A stretch of 14,034 nucleotides of DNA from positions 1 through 14,034 of the forward strand of contig JALWSI010000190.1 in assembly GCA_027080315.1 (NCBI GenBank), read 5' to 3'. Source of the stretch: a bacterium (GTDB lineage Bacteria > Thermosulfidibacterota > Thermosulfidibacteria > Thermosulfidibacterales > JALWSI01). Below the pieces are notes generated by a model. That model made no database searches. It was not told the DNA's origin and saw only the letters and a program-made list of their open reading frames with translations. This document shows positions 1 through 6,089 of the stretch, one piece after another. Every line of letters begins with the position of its first letter. Within the stretch, counting starts at the first letter, position 1. A program made the translations under genes and the position numbers.

Positions 1-95
1 ACTCTGCAACCTGCAACCTCAACGAGATACCTGGGCACCCAGAACTCAAGGTCTTCGTATCCTTCGTGCAAAAGAAAGGCTATGCACTTTTCCAT
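1..95 (-). CDS. DJ-1/PfpI-family protein, N-terminal fragment (cut by window edge)
   Basis: Reading leftwards from the ATG at 95, the first 31 codons give a protein beginning MEKCIAFLLHEGYEDLEFW and continuing VPRYLVEVAG. This matches the first beta strand and helix of DJ-1/PfpI (ThiJ) family proteins, where an acidic 'GYEDLE' turn follows the first hydrophobic strand. The nucleophilic-elbow Cys and the rest of the fold lie beyond the window. The start lies 3 nt after the pckA stop, and the run AAGGGGG at the end of pckA serves as its SD, so the two are probably co-transcribed and translationally coupled. Family members include deglycases, proteases, chaperones and amidases; this fragment cannot separate them. 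Confidence 0.6.
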   Translation of the reverse strand, partial: MEKCIAFLLHEGYEDLEFWVPRYLVEVAGCR

Positions 96-98
96 ATT

Positions 99-1595
99 TT
101 ACCCCCTTAGGGCCTCCAAAATTTCAGGATTGAGCCCTTCAAACCTTTTGAGCCATTCTATCCTTTCCTCGTAGAGGCTCTCCATCATCTTTTCGTAGGT
201 TTCCCTGCCGTAGATTCTGTAAGGATCAAACAGGCTGCATTGGACATCTTGGGCCTCTGTTGCCACATCGTAGCCAATCACTGGGTCGTACTCCCACTTC
301 ACCTCTCCCCTCAAAGCGTCAAGAATCAGATTCAGGGTGGTCTTTGGAGAGATCTTTATTCCCTCCTTTATTCCCCCTACCTTTCCTGTGTTCACTATCA
401 GCACCTCTACGTGGGGATTCTGTCGTAGTATCTCAAGTAGCTTGTTTCCCTCTTTGTGGGGATTGTCAACGATGAAGGGATTGAAAGCCACAACCCTTTT
501 AGACTCCCCCTCTCTTGATGGGTCGTCTGCTGAGGTTATTGTGGACTCACCAAGCATGAAGAAAGCAGCTGCCTGTTCTGGAGAGCGTAACCTGCCCAGA
601 GGAGGAAGGTCGTATCGTCTGGTGTTGAAGAGTATTGTGTCAACCCGCTCTAAGTCTATCTCGTCTTTGGTGTGGGGAATGAGAAACCTTGGAACAATAC
701 ACCTACCGTTTGAGGTGAGGCTTAGGTTGTCAAAGTCAATCTCGCCATGTTCATCCACCCACGCATTCTCTGCTATTGAGATGGGTGATTGGGTGGCAAC
801 AAAGAGCTCGGGTTGTTGTGTGACTGAGTCGGTTTTGATGTAGAAGCTGCTTTCTGTGCCATAGGCGTATGTGTCGTTGCGTAAAAGCATTATATCATCT
901 TGCAGAATGCTGATTCCCTCAGGAGACCGAAGGTCGTGGTCGTTCAAGGTGATGGTGGTCTTACCGGTTCCGCTTAATCCAAATATGAGAACCCCCTTCT
1001 CTTTTATCCTATCTTTAAACCTTAATCTGTAGAGCTTACCTCCTGCGTGCATGGCGAGACCATTGCGGTACTCCCTGGTGAGATACATGACAGAGCGTAG
1101 AGCCGCCATCTTGGCTTCTCCATAGTAGTCTGTTCCCAATACAAAGGTGAAGACTCGTCCGTCCTTTGTGGGGTGAACGTAGATGGCTTTTTGGGGCCAC
1201 TGTGGAACCTGGATCACCACTGCATCTGGCTCCTCTTGATGGTGAGGTTCAAAGAAGTTTTGTGAGAACATGTGGGCAAGACGGGCAAAGTCTCGTGTGA
1301 CATAGTAGTGGATACGGAACCTGAATTTTGGGTTTTTACACACGTCTCGTTCCACCATAACCAGGTCTGAACCCTGAAGGAAATCTCTGACGGCTTTCAA
1401 TTCTTTCTCTAATTCTGGATCGTACTCTTTCACCACAAAGGTCTCTTTGGCACTGCGGGATCTCACTGAAGTATGGTACAATGTGATGCCCCAGCTGTTT
1501 CTTATTGAAGATCCTCTGGCCAGCAATTTCAACTCTTCAGTGGAGAGATTCCTCAAGATGTTGCCGCCTACTATGGGTTGGGTGAATATATCCAT
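99..1595 (-). CDS. pckA: Phosphoenolpyruvate carboxykinase (ATP), divergent form
   Basis: Predicted to interconvert oxaloacetate + ATP and PEP + CO2 + ADP in the cytoplasm. The 498-aa length is near the usual size of the ATP class. The P-loop GLSGTGKTT is at residues 206-214. The second metal/nucleotide motif appears as LQDDI (231-235). An EssFYiKT segment (about 248-255) corresponds to the conserved E-G-G-C-Y-A-K-T region, and AMHAGG (181-186) replaces the usual MHCSAN. The substitutions around these motifs suggest a divergent subfamily rather than a close E. coli PckA relative. The start ATG at 1595 has GGGAGG 5 nt upstream. A possible -10 (TATATT, minus strand, 1639-1634) lies about 40 nt upstream, without a convincing -35. 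Downstream it runs straight into the PfpI-family gene. The enzyme class is confident; the physiological direction cannot be read from sequence. Confidence 0.88.
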   Translation of the reverse strand: MDIFTQPIVGGNILRNLSTEELKLLARGSSIRNSWGITLYHTSVRSRSAKETFVVKEYDPELEKELKAVRDFLQGSDLVMVERDVCKNPKFRFRIHYYVTRDFARLAHMFSQNFFEPHHQEEPDAVVIQVPQWPQKAIYVHPTKDGRVFTFVLGTDYYGEAKMAALRSVMYLTREYRNGLAMHAGGKLYRLRFKDRIKEKGVLIFGLSGTGKTTITLNDHDLRSPEGISILQDDIMLLRNDTYAYGTESSFYIKTDSVTQQPELFVATQSPISIAENAWVDEHGEIDFDNLSLTSNGRCIVPRFLIPHTKDEIDLERVDTILFNTRRYDLPPLGRLRSPEQAAAFFMLGESTITSADDPSREGESKRVVAFNPFIVDNPHKEGNKLLEILRQNPHVEVLIVNTGKVGGIKEGIKISPKTTLNLILDALRGEVKWEYDPVIGYDVATEAQDVQCSLFDPYRIYGRETYEKMMESLYEERIEWLKRFEGLNPEILEALRG

Positions 1596-2021
1596 ACCAA
1601 CCTCCCTTTCTCTGATATGCCTTCTGCTCTTAAAATATAGATCCCTTACTTGGCTAAAACACCCCCATGGCGTTTGTTTGTATCAAGGGCTTTTAGTAGG
1701 GTATTCCTCTTTCCTTAGATCAAGACCCCATGATGTTGTGTTTTAGAGCTATTATGAACACATTATTTAGGAAGAATAAAGCTTAGGATATTAGCAATCT
1801 AATTAAGATATGGATATATAAACTCAAGATATAGAGATAGATTGTTATTAAAGGATCAATATATTGTAATTAGGTTTAGAATAGATATGTAGTGGTGCAA
1901 ACTTAAAGCTTTGGTTTTGGTGAAATGCAGGGAAAGAGGGTCATACTCAAAGGTTTTTATGGCCAAAGTCTCTCCGTTGAAGTTTTGCTTGAAAAATTAT
2001 TAAAAAGTTAAAGTGAAGCTA
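1596..2021. other. AT-rich divergent intergenic region
   Basis: This stretch separates pckA (leftward) from the Cys/TSP3 operon (rightward). It is much more AT-rich than the flanking genes. I see the pckA SD at its left edge, a possible leftward -10 at 1634-1639, and no long ORF. One 28-codon plus-strand ORF (1925-2011, MQGKRVILKGFYGQSLSVEV...) ends in a plausible amphipathic stretch. It lacks a well-spaced SD and has no recognisable family, so it is not called as a gene. No tRNA, inverted-repeat mobile element or CRISPR-like repeat was seen. Confidence 0.6.
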
Positions 2022-2050
2022 TTGACAAAGTGCTTCAAGTAATTTTTATT
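2022..2050 (+). promoter_or_regulatory. Sigma-70-type promoter for the Cys/TSP3 operon
   Basis: A consensus -35 TTGACA (2022-2027) is followed after exactly 17 nt by TTTATT (2045-2050, 4 of 6 matches to TATAAT), in AT-rich DNA. Transcription would start near 2057, giving a leader of about 360 nt before the lipoprotein ATG at 2416. This is pattern evidence only. Confidence 0.55.
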
Positions 2051-2076
2051 AAGGATAGATGGAAAGGAGGTGGTGT

Positions 2077-2130
2077 GTGAAGCTAAAAAGAAAAGGGGGA
2101 AATAAGAGAATAATAAAGTGCAAAACTTAA
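2077..2130 (+). CDS. Possible 17-aa basic leader peptide (uORF1)
   Basis: A GTG at 2077 follows the extended SD AAAGGAGGTG (2063-2072), with 6 nt between GGAGG and the start codon. The reading frame encodes MKLKRKGGNKRIIKCKT and stops at 2128-2130. An ATG at 2059 in the same frame would add MERRWC but would place the SD inside the coding sequence. The peptide is strongly basic and has no recognisable family. It lies at the very start of the predicted leader transcript. It may be a real small peptide, a regulatory uORF or chance; the strong SD is the main argument for translation. Confidence 0.25.
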   Translation: MKLKRKGGNKRIIKCKT

Positions 2131-2190
2131 AGAATAAGGTGAAGCAGACGATATGGGAGAAAGGTTAAGATGAAAGGAGGTGGTAGAGAA

Positions 2191-2361
2191 ATGAAGAGTA
2201 TCTTGGCGGTGGAGGGGGGAATCGTATTGAGCGCTAAAGGCTTACAAAAGTGCGGTCTTAGAACACCTCCATGCGCCGTCCTTACAACGCGGTTCAAGAA
2301 GGAGCTTACAATAAAGAGCAGGTATTTTGTTCCCCTAAGGGGGATTGGGGTAGGTATCTAA
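2191..2361 (+). CDS. Possible 56-aa small protein (uORF2), unknown
   Basis: The ATG at 2191 is preceded by a second extended SD (AAAGGAGGTGG, 2172-2182) at good spacing. An in-frame ATG at 2170 would start before that SD. The product begins MKSILAVEGGIVLSAKGLQK, has two cysteines (in KCGL and PPCAV) and ends in a G/I-rich tail. There is no signal peptide, membrane segment or known domain that I can name. It lies 54 nt upstream of the lipoprotein ATG, in the same predicted transcript. Its composition is only weakly protein-like, so it could be a degenerate gene or a leader ORF. The SD is better than that of several undoubted genes here. Confidence 0.3.
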   Translation: MKSILAVEGGIVLSAKGLQKCGLRTPPCAVLTTRFKKELTIKSRYFVPLRGIGVGI

Positions 2362-2415
2362 AACTAAAGATAAAGGTGTGTGTTGGCTAAGAATTTAGGG
2401 AAGGAGGATAGAAAG

Positions 2416-2943
2416 ATGGCAGGTAGATTGAAAGTGTTGGGGTTTCTTTTGGTAGCCGTTCTGGTTGCTGGACTGGTTGGATGTGCTCCGTGTGGGCCTG
2501 TTTGTGAAGAGGTGACAGTAGAAAAACCGGCTCCAAAACCGCCTCCTAAGGCTGCTCCGGCGCCTGTGGTGAAGACCGTATGCACCACTTGTCAGAAAAA
2601 GGTGGTTACCTCTTGCAGAAAGCCCTCTGCGTGTCCCGTGTATTGCTTCTGGAACTGTGTGGATGACCGTGACTGTGACTGCATTCCTGATGCCAAAGAT
2701 AAGTGTCCCATGGAGAAAGAGAATTACAATGGGATAGACGATCAGGATGGTTGTCCTGAGAAGATAGTCCCCATGCCTGTGATCCAGAAGGTGATTCGCG
2801 ATAGCGACAACGATGGAATCGTTGATGATGACGACAGGTGTCCTTTCGAACCAGAGGATCGCAATGGGTTTATGGACGAAGATGGTTGTCCAGATGGAGG
2901 TCAGAAGCCTCTTTACAAGGAGTATCTTAACAAAAAGAGATAG
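2416..2943 (+). CDS. Cys-rich lipoprotein with thrombospondin type-3 (TSP3) repeats
   Basis: A 175-aa envelope lipoprotein. The ATG at 2416 is chosen because AAGGAGG (2401-2407) sits just upstream and the product then starts with a classical signal: MAGR, a hydrophobic core, and the lipobox LVGC with the acylated Cys at residue 23. A Pro/Ala/Lys tether (about 37-52) follows, then a Cys-rich part (CTTC at 56-59 and further cysteines), then two acidic repeats of TSP3 type: DRDCDCIPD...DKCP (84-98) and DSDNDGIVDDDDRCP (129-143), each followed by an NG-DxDGCP loop. TSP3 loops bind Ca2+ and occur in OmpA-like envelope proteins, but no OmpA domain is present here. In the first loop the usual Gly is Cys. 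It is closely similar to the C-terminal half of the next gene, so the pair arose by duplication. Role unknown, probably structural or Ca-binding in the periplasm. Confidence 0.8.
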   Translation: MAGRLKVLGFLLVAVLVAGLVGCAPCGPVCEEVTVEKPAPKPPPKAAPAPVVKTVCTTCQKKVVTSCRKPSACPVYCFWNCVDDRDCDCIPDAKDKCPMEKENYNGIDDQDGCPEKIVPMPVIQKVIRDSDNDGIVDDDDRCPFEPEDRNGFMDEDGCPDGGQKPLYKEYLNKKR

Positions 2944-2999
2944 CTTTAGGTGGGGCCTATTTTAAAAAGGGCTCCTTGAACCTAAGGGGAGGTTAAGAG

Positions 3000-4103
3000 A
3001 TGAAGAGATATTGGTATTTTAGTGTTATAGGGGTTGTGGGTACCATCCTAATTCTAATGAGCGGTACGGCTTCAGCCCAGACCGTTGTTACCCCTATTCC
3101 TTATCACAACCCTGGTGCTCCAGCTGCCACGGTGGTGTGTAGTACCTGTCCCACTTGTTCTGCATGTCAGATGATGGCTGCTCCAAGGATGAACTGTGCG
3201 GCTTGTCCTACATGCGCAGGATGTGTGGCTGCTCAAGCAGCACCTGCTGCTCCGCCACCACAGCCTAAACCAGCACCTCAACCTGCTGTTCCTGCACCTG
3301 CGCCTCAGCCCAAAGCCGCTCCTGCTCAGCCACCGGTGAGTGCAGCTCCTGCTGCACCTTCTCCACCTGCTCCTGTAGTGAACTGCAACACCTGTCCTAC
3401 CTGTGCTGGGTGCGCCCGGGCAGTTGCTCTTCCTCCTCCACCACCGCCTGAGGCAGGTACCTGCACCGTTTATCCTTACTGGAACTGTGATGGTGACAGG
3501 GACTGTGACTGCATTCCCGACTCGGTGGACAAGTGCGTAATGGACAAGGAGAACTACAACGGTATTGACGACAAAGACGGTTGCCCCGACAAGATCATTC
3601 CCATGGTGGTGATTGATAAGGTGGTGAAGGATACCGACAACGACGGCATCGTTGATGATGATGACAGGTGTCCCTTTGAGCCTGAAGACCACAACGGTTT
3701 CAAAGATGACGACGGTTGTCCTGACGGAGGAAAACCTACCCACTACAAAGAGTACATGAACAATCCCCTACCCCATGCCGAGAAACAGGCTTCTGAAGAG
3801 AGTGCGAAGGAGCTCACTAAGGATCTCAATAACGAGTATCTGATCCACGTGGGTTCTTTTGACGATCTCATTGACGCAATGAATGAGGCTCAAAAGCTGC
3901 ATGATAAGCTGGGAATCAAGAGGGTTTGTGTCTCCAAAGGAGTGGCTGATGGCAACACAGTGTATCGCACCATTGTGGGTCCATTTAAAGGAATGGAGCC
4001 TGCCAGGAAGGTGTTAGATGTGCTGTTGAAGGTTAAATGGGTGAAGAAACCTAGGGTTATTCCTGCGTCTAAGTTTGAAGAGTGCGTTAGCATGAAGTTT
4101 TAA
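3000..4103 (+). CDS. Secreted Cys-rich, Pro/Ala-rich TSP3-repeat protein with C-terminal SPOR domain
   Basis: A 367-aa periplasmic protein; SD AGGGGAGG lies just before the ATG at 3000. The signal peptide (1-26, ending ASA before Q27) has no lipobox. Three copies of C-x-x-C-P-T-C-x-x-C follow at 47-56, 66-75 and 129-138, the last two separated by a Pro/Ala/Gln-rich linker (about 77-128). Residues 160-253 repeat the neighbouring lipoprotein's paired TSP3 loops (DRDCDCIPD; DTDNDGIVDDDDRCP), including the unusual Cys in loop one and the shared YKEY ending. Residues 279-345 (EYLIHVGSFDD..., YRTIVGPF, ARKVL) form a SPOR domain, a fold that binds denuded peptidoglycan. The Cys clusters lack the CxxCH of c-type cytochromes, so disulfides or metal binding are likelier. 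Inferred role: a wall-anchored, Ca-stabilised spacer or scaffold acting with the lipoprotein. I know of no named family with this architecture. Confidence 0.82.
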   Translation: MKRYWYFSVIGVVGTILILMSGTASAQTVVTPIPYHNPGAPAATVVCSTCPTCSACQMMAAPRMNCAACPTCAGCVAAQAAPAAPPPQPKPAPQPAVPAPAPQPKAAPAQPPVSAAPAAPSPPAPVVNCNTCPTCAGCARAVALPPPPPPEAGTCTVYPYWNCDGDRDCDCIPDSVDKCVMDKENYNGIDDKDGCPDKIIPMVVIDKVVKDTDNDGIVDDDDRCPFEPEDHNGFKDDDGCPDGGKPTHYKEYMNNPLPHAEKQASEESAKELTKDLNNEYLIHVGSFDDLIDAMNEAQKLHDKLGIKRVCVSKGVADGNTVYRTIVGPFKGMEPARKVLDVLLKVKWVKKPRVIPASKFEECVSMKF

Positions 4104-4128
4104 GAGTCTCCTCTGAAGCGCTGTGCGT

Positions 4129-4159
4129 GAAGGCCCCTGCGGGGGCCTTCTACTGTTTT
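4129..4159 (+). terminator. Rho-independent terminator of the Cys/TSP3 operon
   Basis: A perfect 9-bp GC-rich stem, GAAGGCCCC / GGGGCCTTC, with a 4-nt TGCG loop is followed by TACTGTTTT. It lies 25 nt after the stop of the SPOR-domain gene and isolates that operon from the tRNA promoter downstream. Confidence 0.85.
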
Positions 4160-4194
4160 GAAGCAGAGAAAATCTCTTAGGAAGGCTTTGGGGG

Positions 4195-4222
4195 TTGACG
4201 GTATAGGGTGATAGGATTAAAT
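4195..4222 (+). promoter_or_regulatory. Promoter of the initiator tRNA gene
   Basis: TTGACG (4195-4200) and TTAAAT (4217-4222) are separated by 16 nt and lie about 20 nt before the mature tRNA 5' end, a normal distance for a stable-RNA promoter with a short 5' leader. The -10 is imperfect (4 of 6). Confidence 0.5.
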
Positions 4223-4241
4223 AGAGTGTCGGTTTTGGTGA

Positions 4242-4318
<77 letters not shown>

Positions 4319-4458
4319 TGCTTCAGAGCGGAAAACGCTTGGTGAGAGTTGTAGGGAGATAGTGATTTTCTAACTCGCCTGTGGTGATTGCTGGTTCCCT
4401 TTACATCCCACCGAGAGGGTTTCTGTAAACAAAAGGATATGAGGAGGTCATATCAAGT

Positions 4459-4920
4459 ATGACGGAAGCAACAGTAGGAAGTAGGGTCAAGGTCCATTAC
4501 ACTGGACGGTTAGACGATGGTACCGTGTTTGGGTCTTCGGCAGAAGGGGAACCATTAGAGTTCACCATAGGTGCAGGAGAGATGATTGAAGGGTTAGAAG
4601 AGAGCATTGTGGGGATGAACGTGGGAGAGAAGAAGACGGTTTCAGTTGTCCCAGAGAAGGCTTTTGGTGAGTATAGGGAAGACATGGTGATGGTTGTGCC
4701 TCAAGAGCACTTTCCACAGGATATTGAGCCGCAGGTTGGACAGGTGTTCCAGCTCTCTTCTCAGGCTGGTCCTCCCCTCATTGCTACTGTTACGAAGGTG
4801 GAGGCTGAGGGTATAACCATGGATGCCAACCACCCTTTGGCTGGTAAAACCTTGACCTTTGACGTGGAGTTGGTGGAGATCTTACCCCCCGAGGGTGGAA
4901 ACCTTATCGTAGAAGGCTGA
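4459..4920 (+). CDS. SlyD-like FKBP-type peptidyl-prolyl cis-trans isomerase
   Basis: A 153-aa cytoplasmic prolyl isomerase and folding helper. The FKBP core opens with VKVHYTGRLDDGTVF (10-24), continues with EFTIGAGEMIEGLEESIVGM (34-53) and closes with HPLAGKTLTFDVELVEI (125-141). Between them, residues about 70-125 form the inserted 'IF' chaperone flap (AFGEYREDMVMVVPQEHFP...). This arrangement and the DANHPLAGK signature place it in the SlyD subgroup. The His/Cys-rich nickel-binding tail of E. coli SlyD is absent; the protein ends in an acidic-hydrophobic stub. There is no signal peptide. The start ATG has GAGGAGGT 10 nt upstream. It is monocistronic, bounded by the tRNA gene and its own terminator. 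Confidence 0.93.
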   Translation: MTEATVGSRVKVHYTGRLDDGTVFGSSAEGEPLEFTIGAGEMIEGLEESIVGMNVGEKKTVSVVPEKAFGEYREDMVMVVPQEHFPQDIEPQVGQVFQLSSQAGPPLIATVTKVEAEGITMDANHPLAGKTLTFDVELVEILPPEGGNLIVEG

Positions 4921-4937
4921 TTAGATATCCGGAGCAC

Positions 4938-4966
4938 AAGGCCAGGGATACCCCTGGCCTTTTTTA
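4938..4966 (+). terminator. Rho-independent terminator of the FKBP gene
   Basis: A perfect 10-bp stem, AAGGCCAGGG / CCCTGGCCTT, with loop ATAC is followed by a T-run. It lies 17 nt after the FKBP stop and 45 nt before cobT. I see no clear promoter in the short gap to cobT, so cobT may depend on readthrough or on a weak promoter. Confidence 0.9.
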
Positions 4967-5010
4967 TTTCTCTTGTGTACTACCCTTTCAAAAAAAGAAG
5001 GAGGCTCAAG

Positions 5011-6078
5011 TTGGAATCTTGGTTGAAGGAGCTGATTGAGAAGATAAAACCCCTTGATAAGGCCCTTCTTAGCGAAGCACAAAACAGACTGGATAATCTA
5101 ACCAAACCCAGAGGAAGCCTGGGTAGGCTGGAGGAGCTTGGAAAGCTCTTTGTGGCCATAAGGGGGGACCTGTGGGCCAAGGTGGAGAAGAAAGCGGTGT
5201 TTGTATTTGCAGGAGACCACGGAGTGACCGAAGAAGGGGTGAGTGCTTTTCCAAAAGAGGTGACTGCCCAGATGGTTTACAACTTTCTGCGTGGCGGAGC
5301 AGGCATAAACGTGGTGTCACGTCAGGTTGGCGCAGATGTATTCGTGGTGGATATGGGGGTGGATCATTTCTTTAAGCCTGCAGATGGTCTCTTTAATGCC
5401 AAGGTGAGAGAGAGCGGAACCAGCAACATAGCTGTTGGCCCTGCCATGAGTAGAGAAGAGGCCTTAGAGTCTTTGAAGAACGGCGTTGAGGTAGCCTTTC
5501 ACTATGCGGCCAAGGGGTATAACCTCTTTGCCACAGGGGATATGGGCATAGGCAACACAACCCCGAGTAGCGCCATATTTGCGGTGCTTACCGGTAAAAC
5601 CCCTGAAGAGGTGACAGGCCGTGGTACTGGAATAGACAATGAGACCTTGGCCAGAAAGATAGGAGTTGTGAAAAGGGCTTTGGATGTGAACAGGCCTGAT
5701 CCGTCAGATCCCGTAGATGTTTTAGCTAAGGTTGGAGGTTTTGAGATTGGAGGTATTGCGGGGTTAATACTGGGGAGTGCGAGTTTAGGAATACCTGTTA
5801 TAGTTGACGGTTTTATCTCTACTGCAGGTGCCCTTATTGCCGTGGCCCTTGCCCCTCAGGTTAGAGATTATATCGTGTGCGCACACAAATCTGCTGCCTT
5901 CGGACATGAGGTGGCTTTGGAGTGGCTGGGGTGTCGCCCCTTACTTGACTTGGATATGCGGCTTGGTGAGGGAACCGGCGCCGCCATTGGTATGTGGCTA
6001 ATGGAGCTTGGTGAGAGGATTCTGCACGAGATGGCCACCTTTGAGGAGGCCGCTGTTGCTGAGGGAGAGGAGGTGTGA
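5011..6078 (+). CDS. cobT: Nicotinate-nucleotide:dimethylbenzimidazole phosphoribosyltransferase
   Basis: Activates the lower base of corrinoids: NaMN + 5,6-dimethylbenzimidazole gives alpha-ribazole phosphate, late in nucleotide-loop assembly of cobalamin. The family motifs are complete: NLTKPRGSLGRLE (29-41), FAGDHGVTEEGVSAFP (66-81), GDMGIGNTT (176-184), VDGFISTAGALIA (265-277), and RLGEGTGAA (317-325) with Glu320 matching the known catalytic Glu. The start is TTG 5011: AAGGAGG lies 6 nt upstream, the product then starts MESWLKEL, and the 355-aa length is normal. A GTG at 4975 would add a basic, non-conserved 12 residues next to the terminator. No other cobalamin genes are nearby. It converges with porB with only 11 nt between the stop codons. 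Confidence 0.95.
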   Translation: MESWLKELIEKIKPLDKALLSEAQNRLDNLTKPRGSLGRLEELGKLFVAIRGDLWAKVEKKAVFVFAGDHGVTEEGVSAFPKEVTAQMVYNFLRGGAGINVVSRQVGADVFVVDMGVDHFFKPADGLFNAKVRESGTSNIAVGPAMSREEALESLKNGVEVAFHYAAKGYNLFATGDMGIGNTTPSSAIFAVLTGKTPEEVTGRGTGIDNETLARKIGVVKRALDVNRPDPSDPVDVLAKVGGFEIGGIAGLILGSASLGIPVIVDGFISTAGALIAVALAPQVRDYIVCAHKSAAFGHEVALEWLGCRPLLDLDMRLGEGTGAAIGMWLMELGERILHEMATFEEAAVAEGEEV

Positions 6079-6089
6079 ATCCCCGATCA

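Noticed and set aside
2380-2415. Upstream TTG start for the lipoprotein gene
   Set aside because: The extra residues (MLAKNLGKEDRK) contain charged amino acids ahead of the signal peptide and the SD lies downstream of this TTG; ATG 2416 fits both SD and signal peptide.
1596-2415. Mobile element, CRISPR or phage remnant in the large intergenic gap
   Set aside because: No transposase-like ORF, terminal inverted repeats, regularly spaced repeats or attachment-site duplication were visible; the only repeated block is the extended SD.
2949-2975. Possible hairpin GGGGCC / GGCTCC between the two TSP3 genes
   Set aside because: Short stem with a G-U pair and a 12-nt loop; could be chance, and no T-run follows.
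3072-3743. Long minus-strand ORF (223 codons) opposite the SPOR/TSP3 gene
   Set aside because: It is antisense to a gene with clear signal peptide, TSP3 and SPOR features; its low-complexity V/R-rich product arises from the Pro/Ala/Asp-rich codons on the other strand.
4975-5010. Upstream GTG start for cobT
   Set aside because: It lies against the terminator without an SD and would add a basic, unconserved extension; TTG 5011 has a strong SD.
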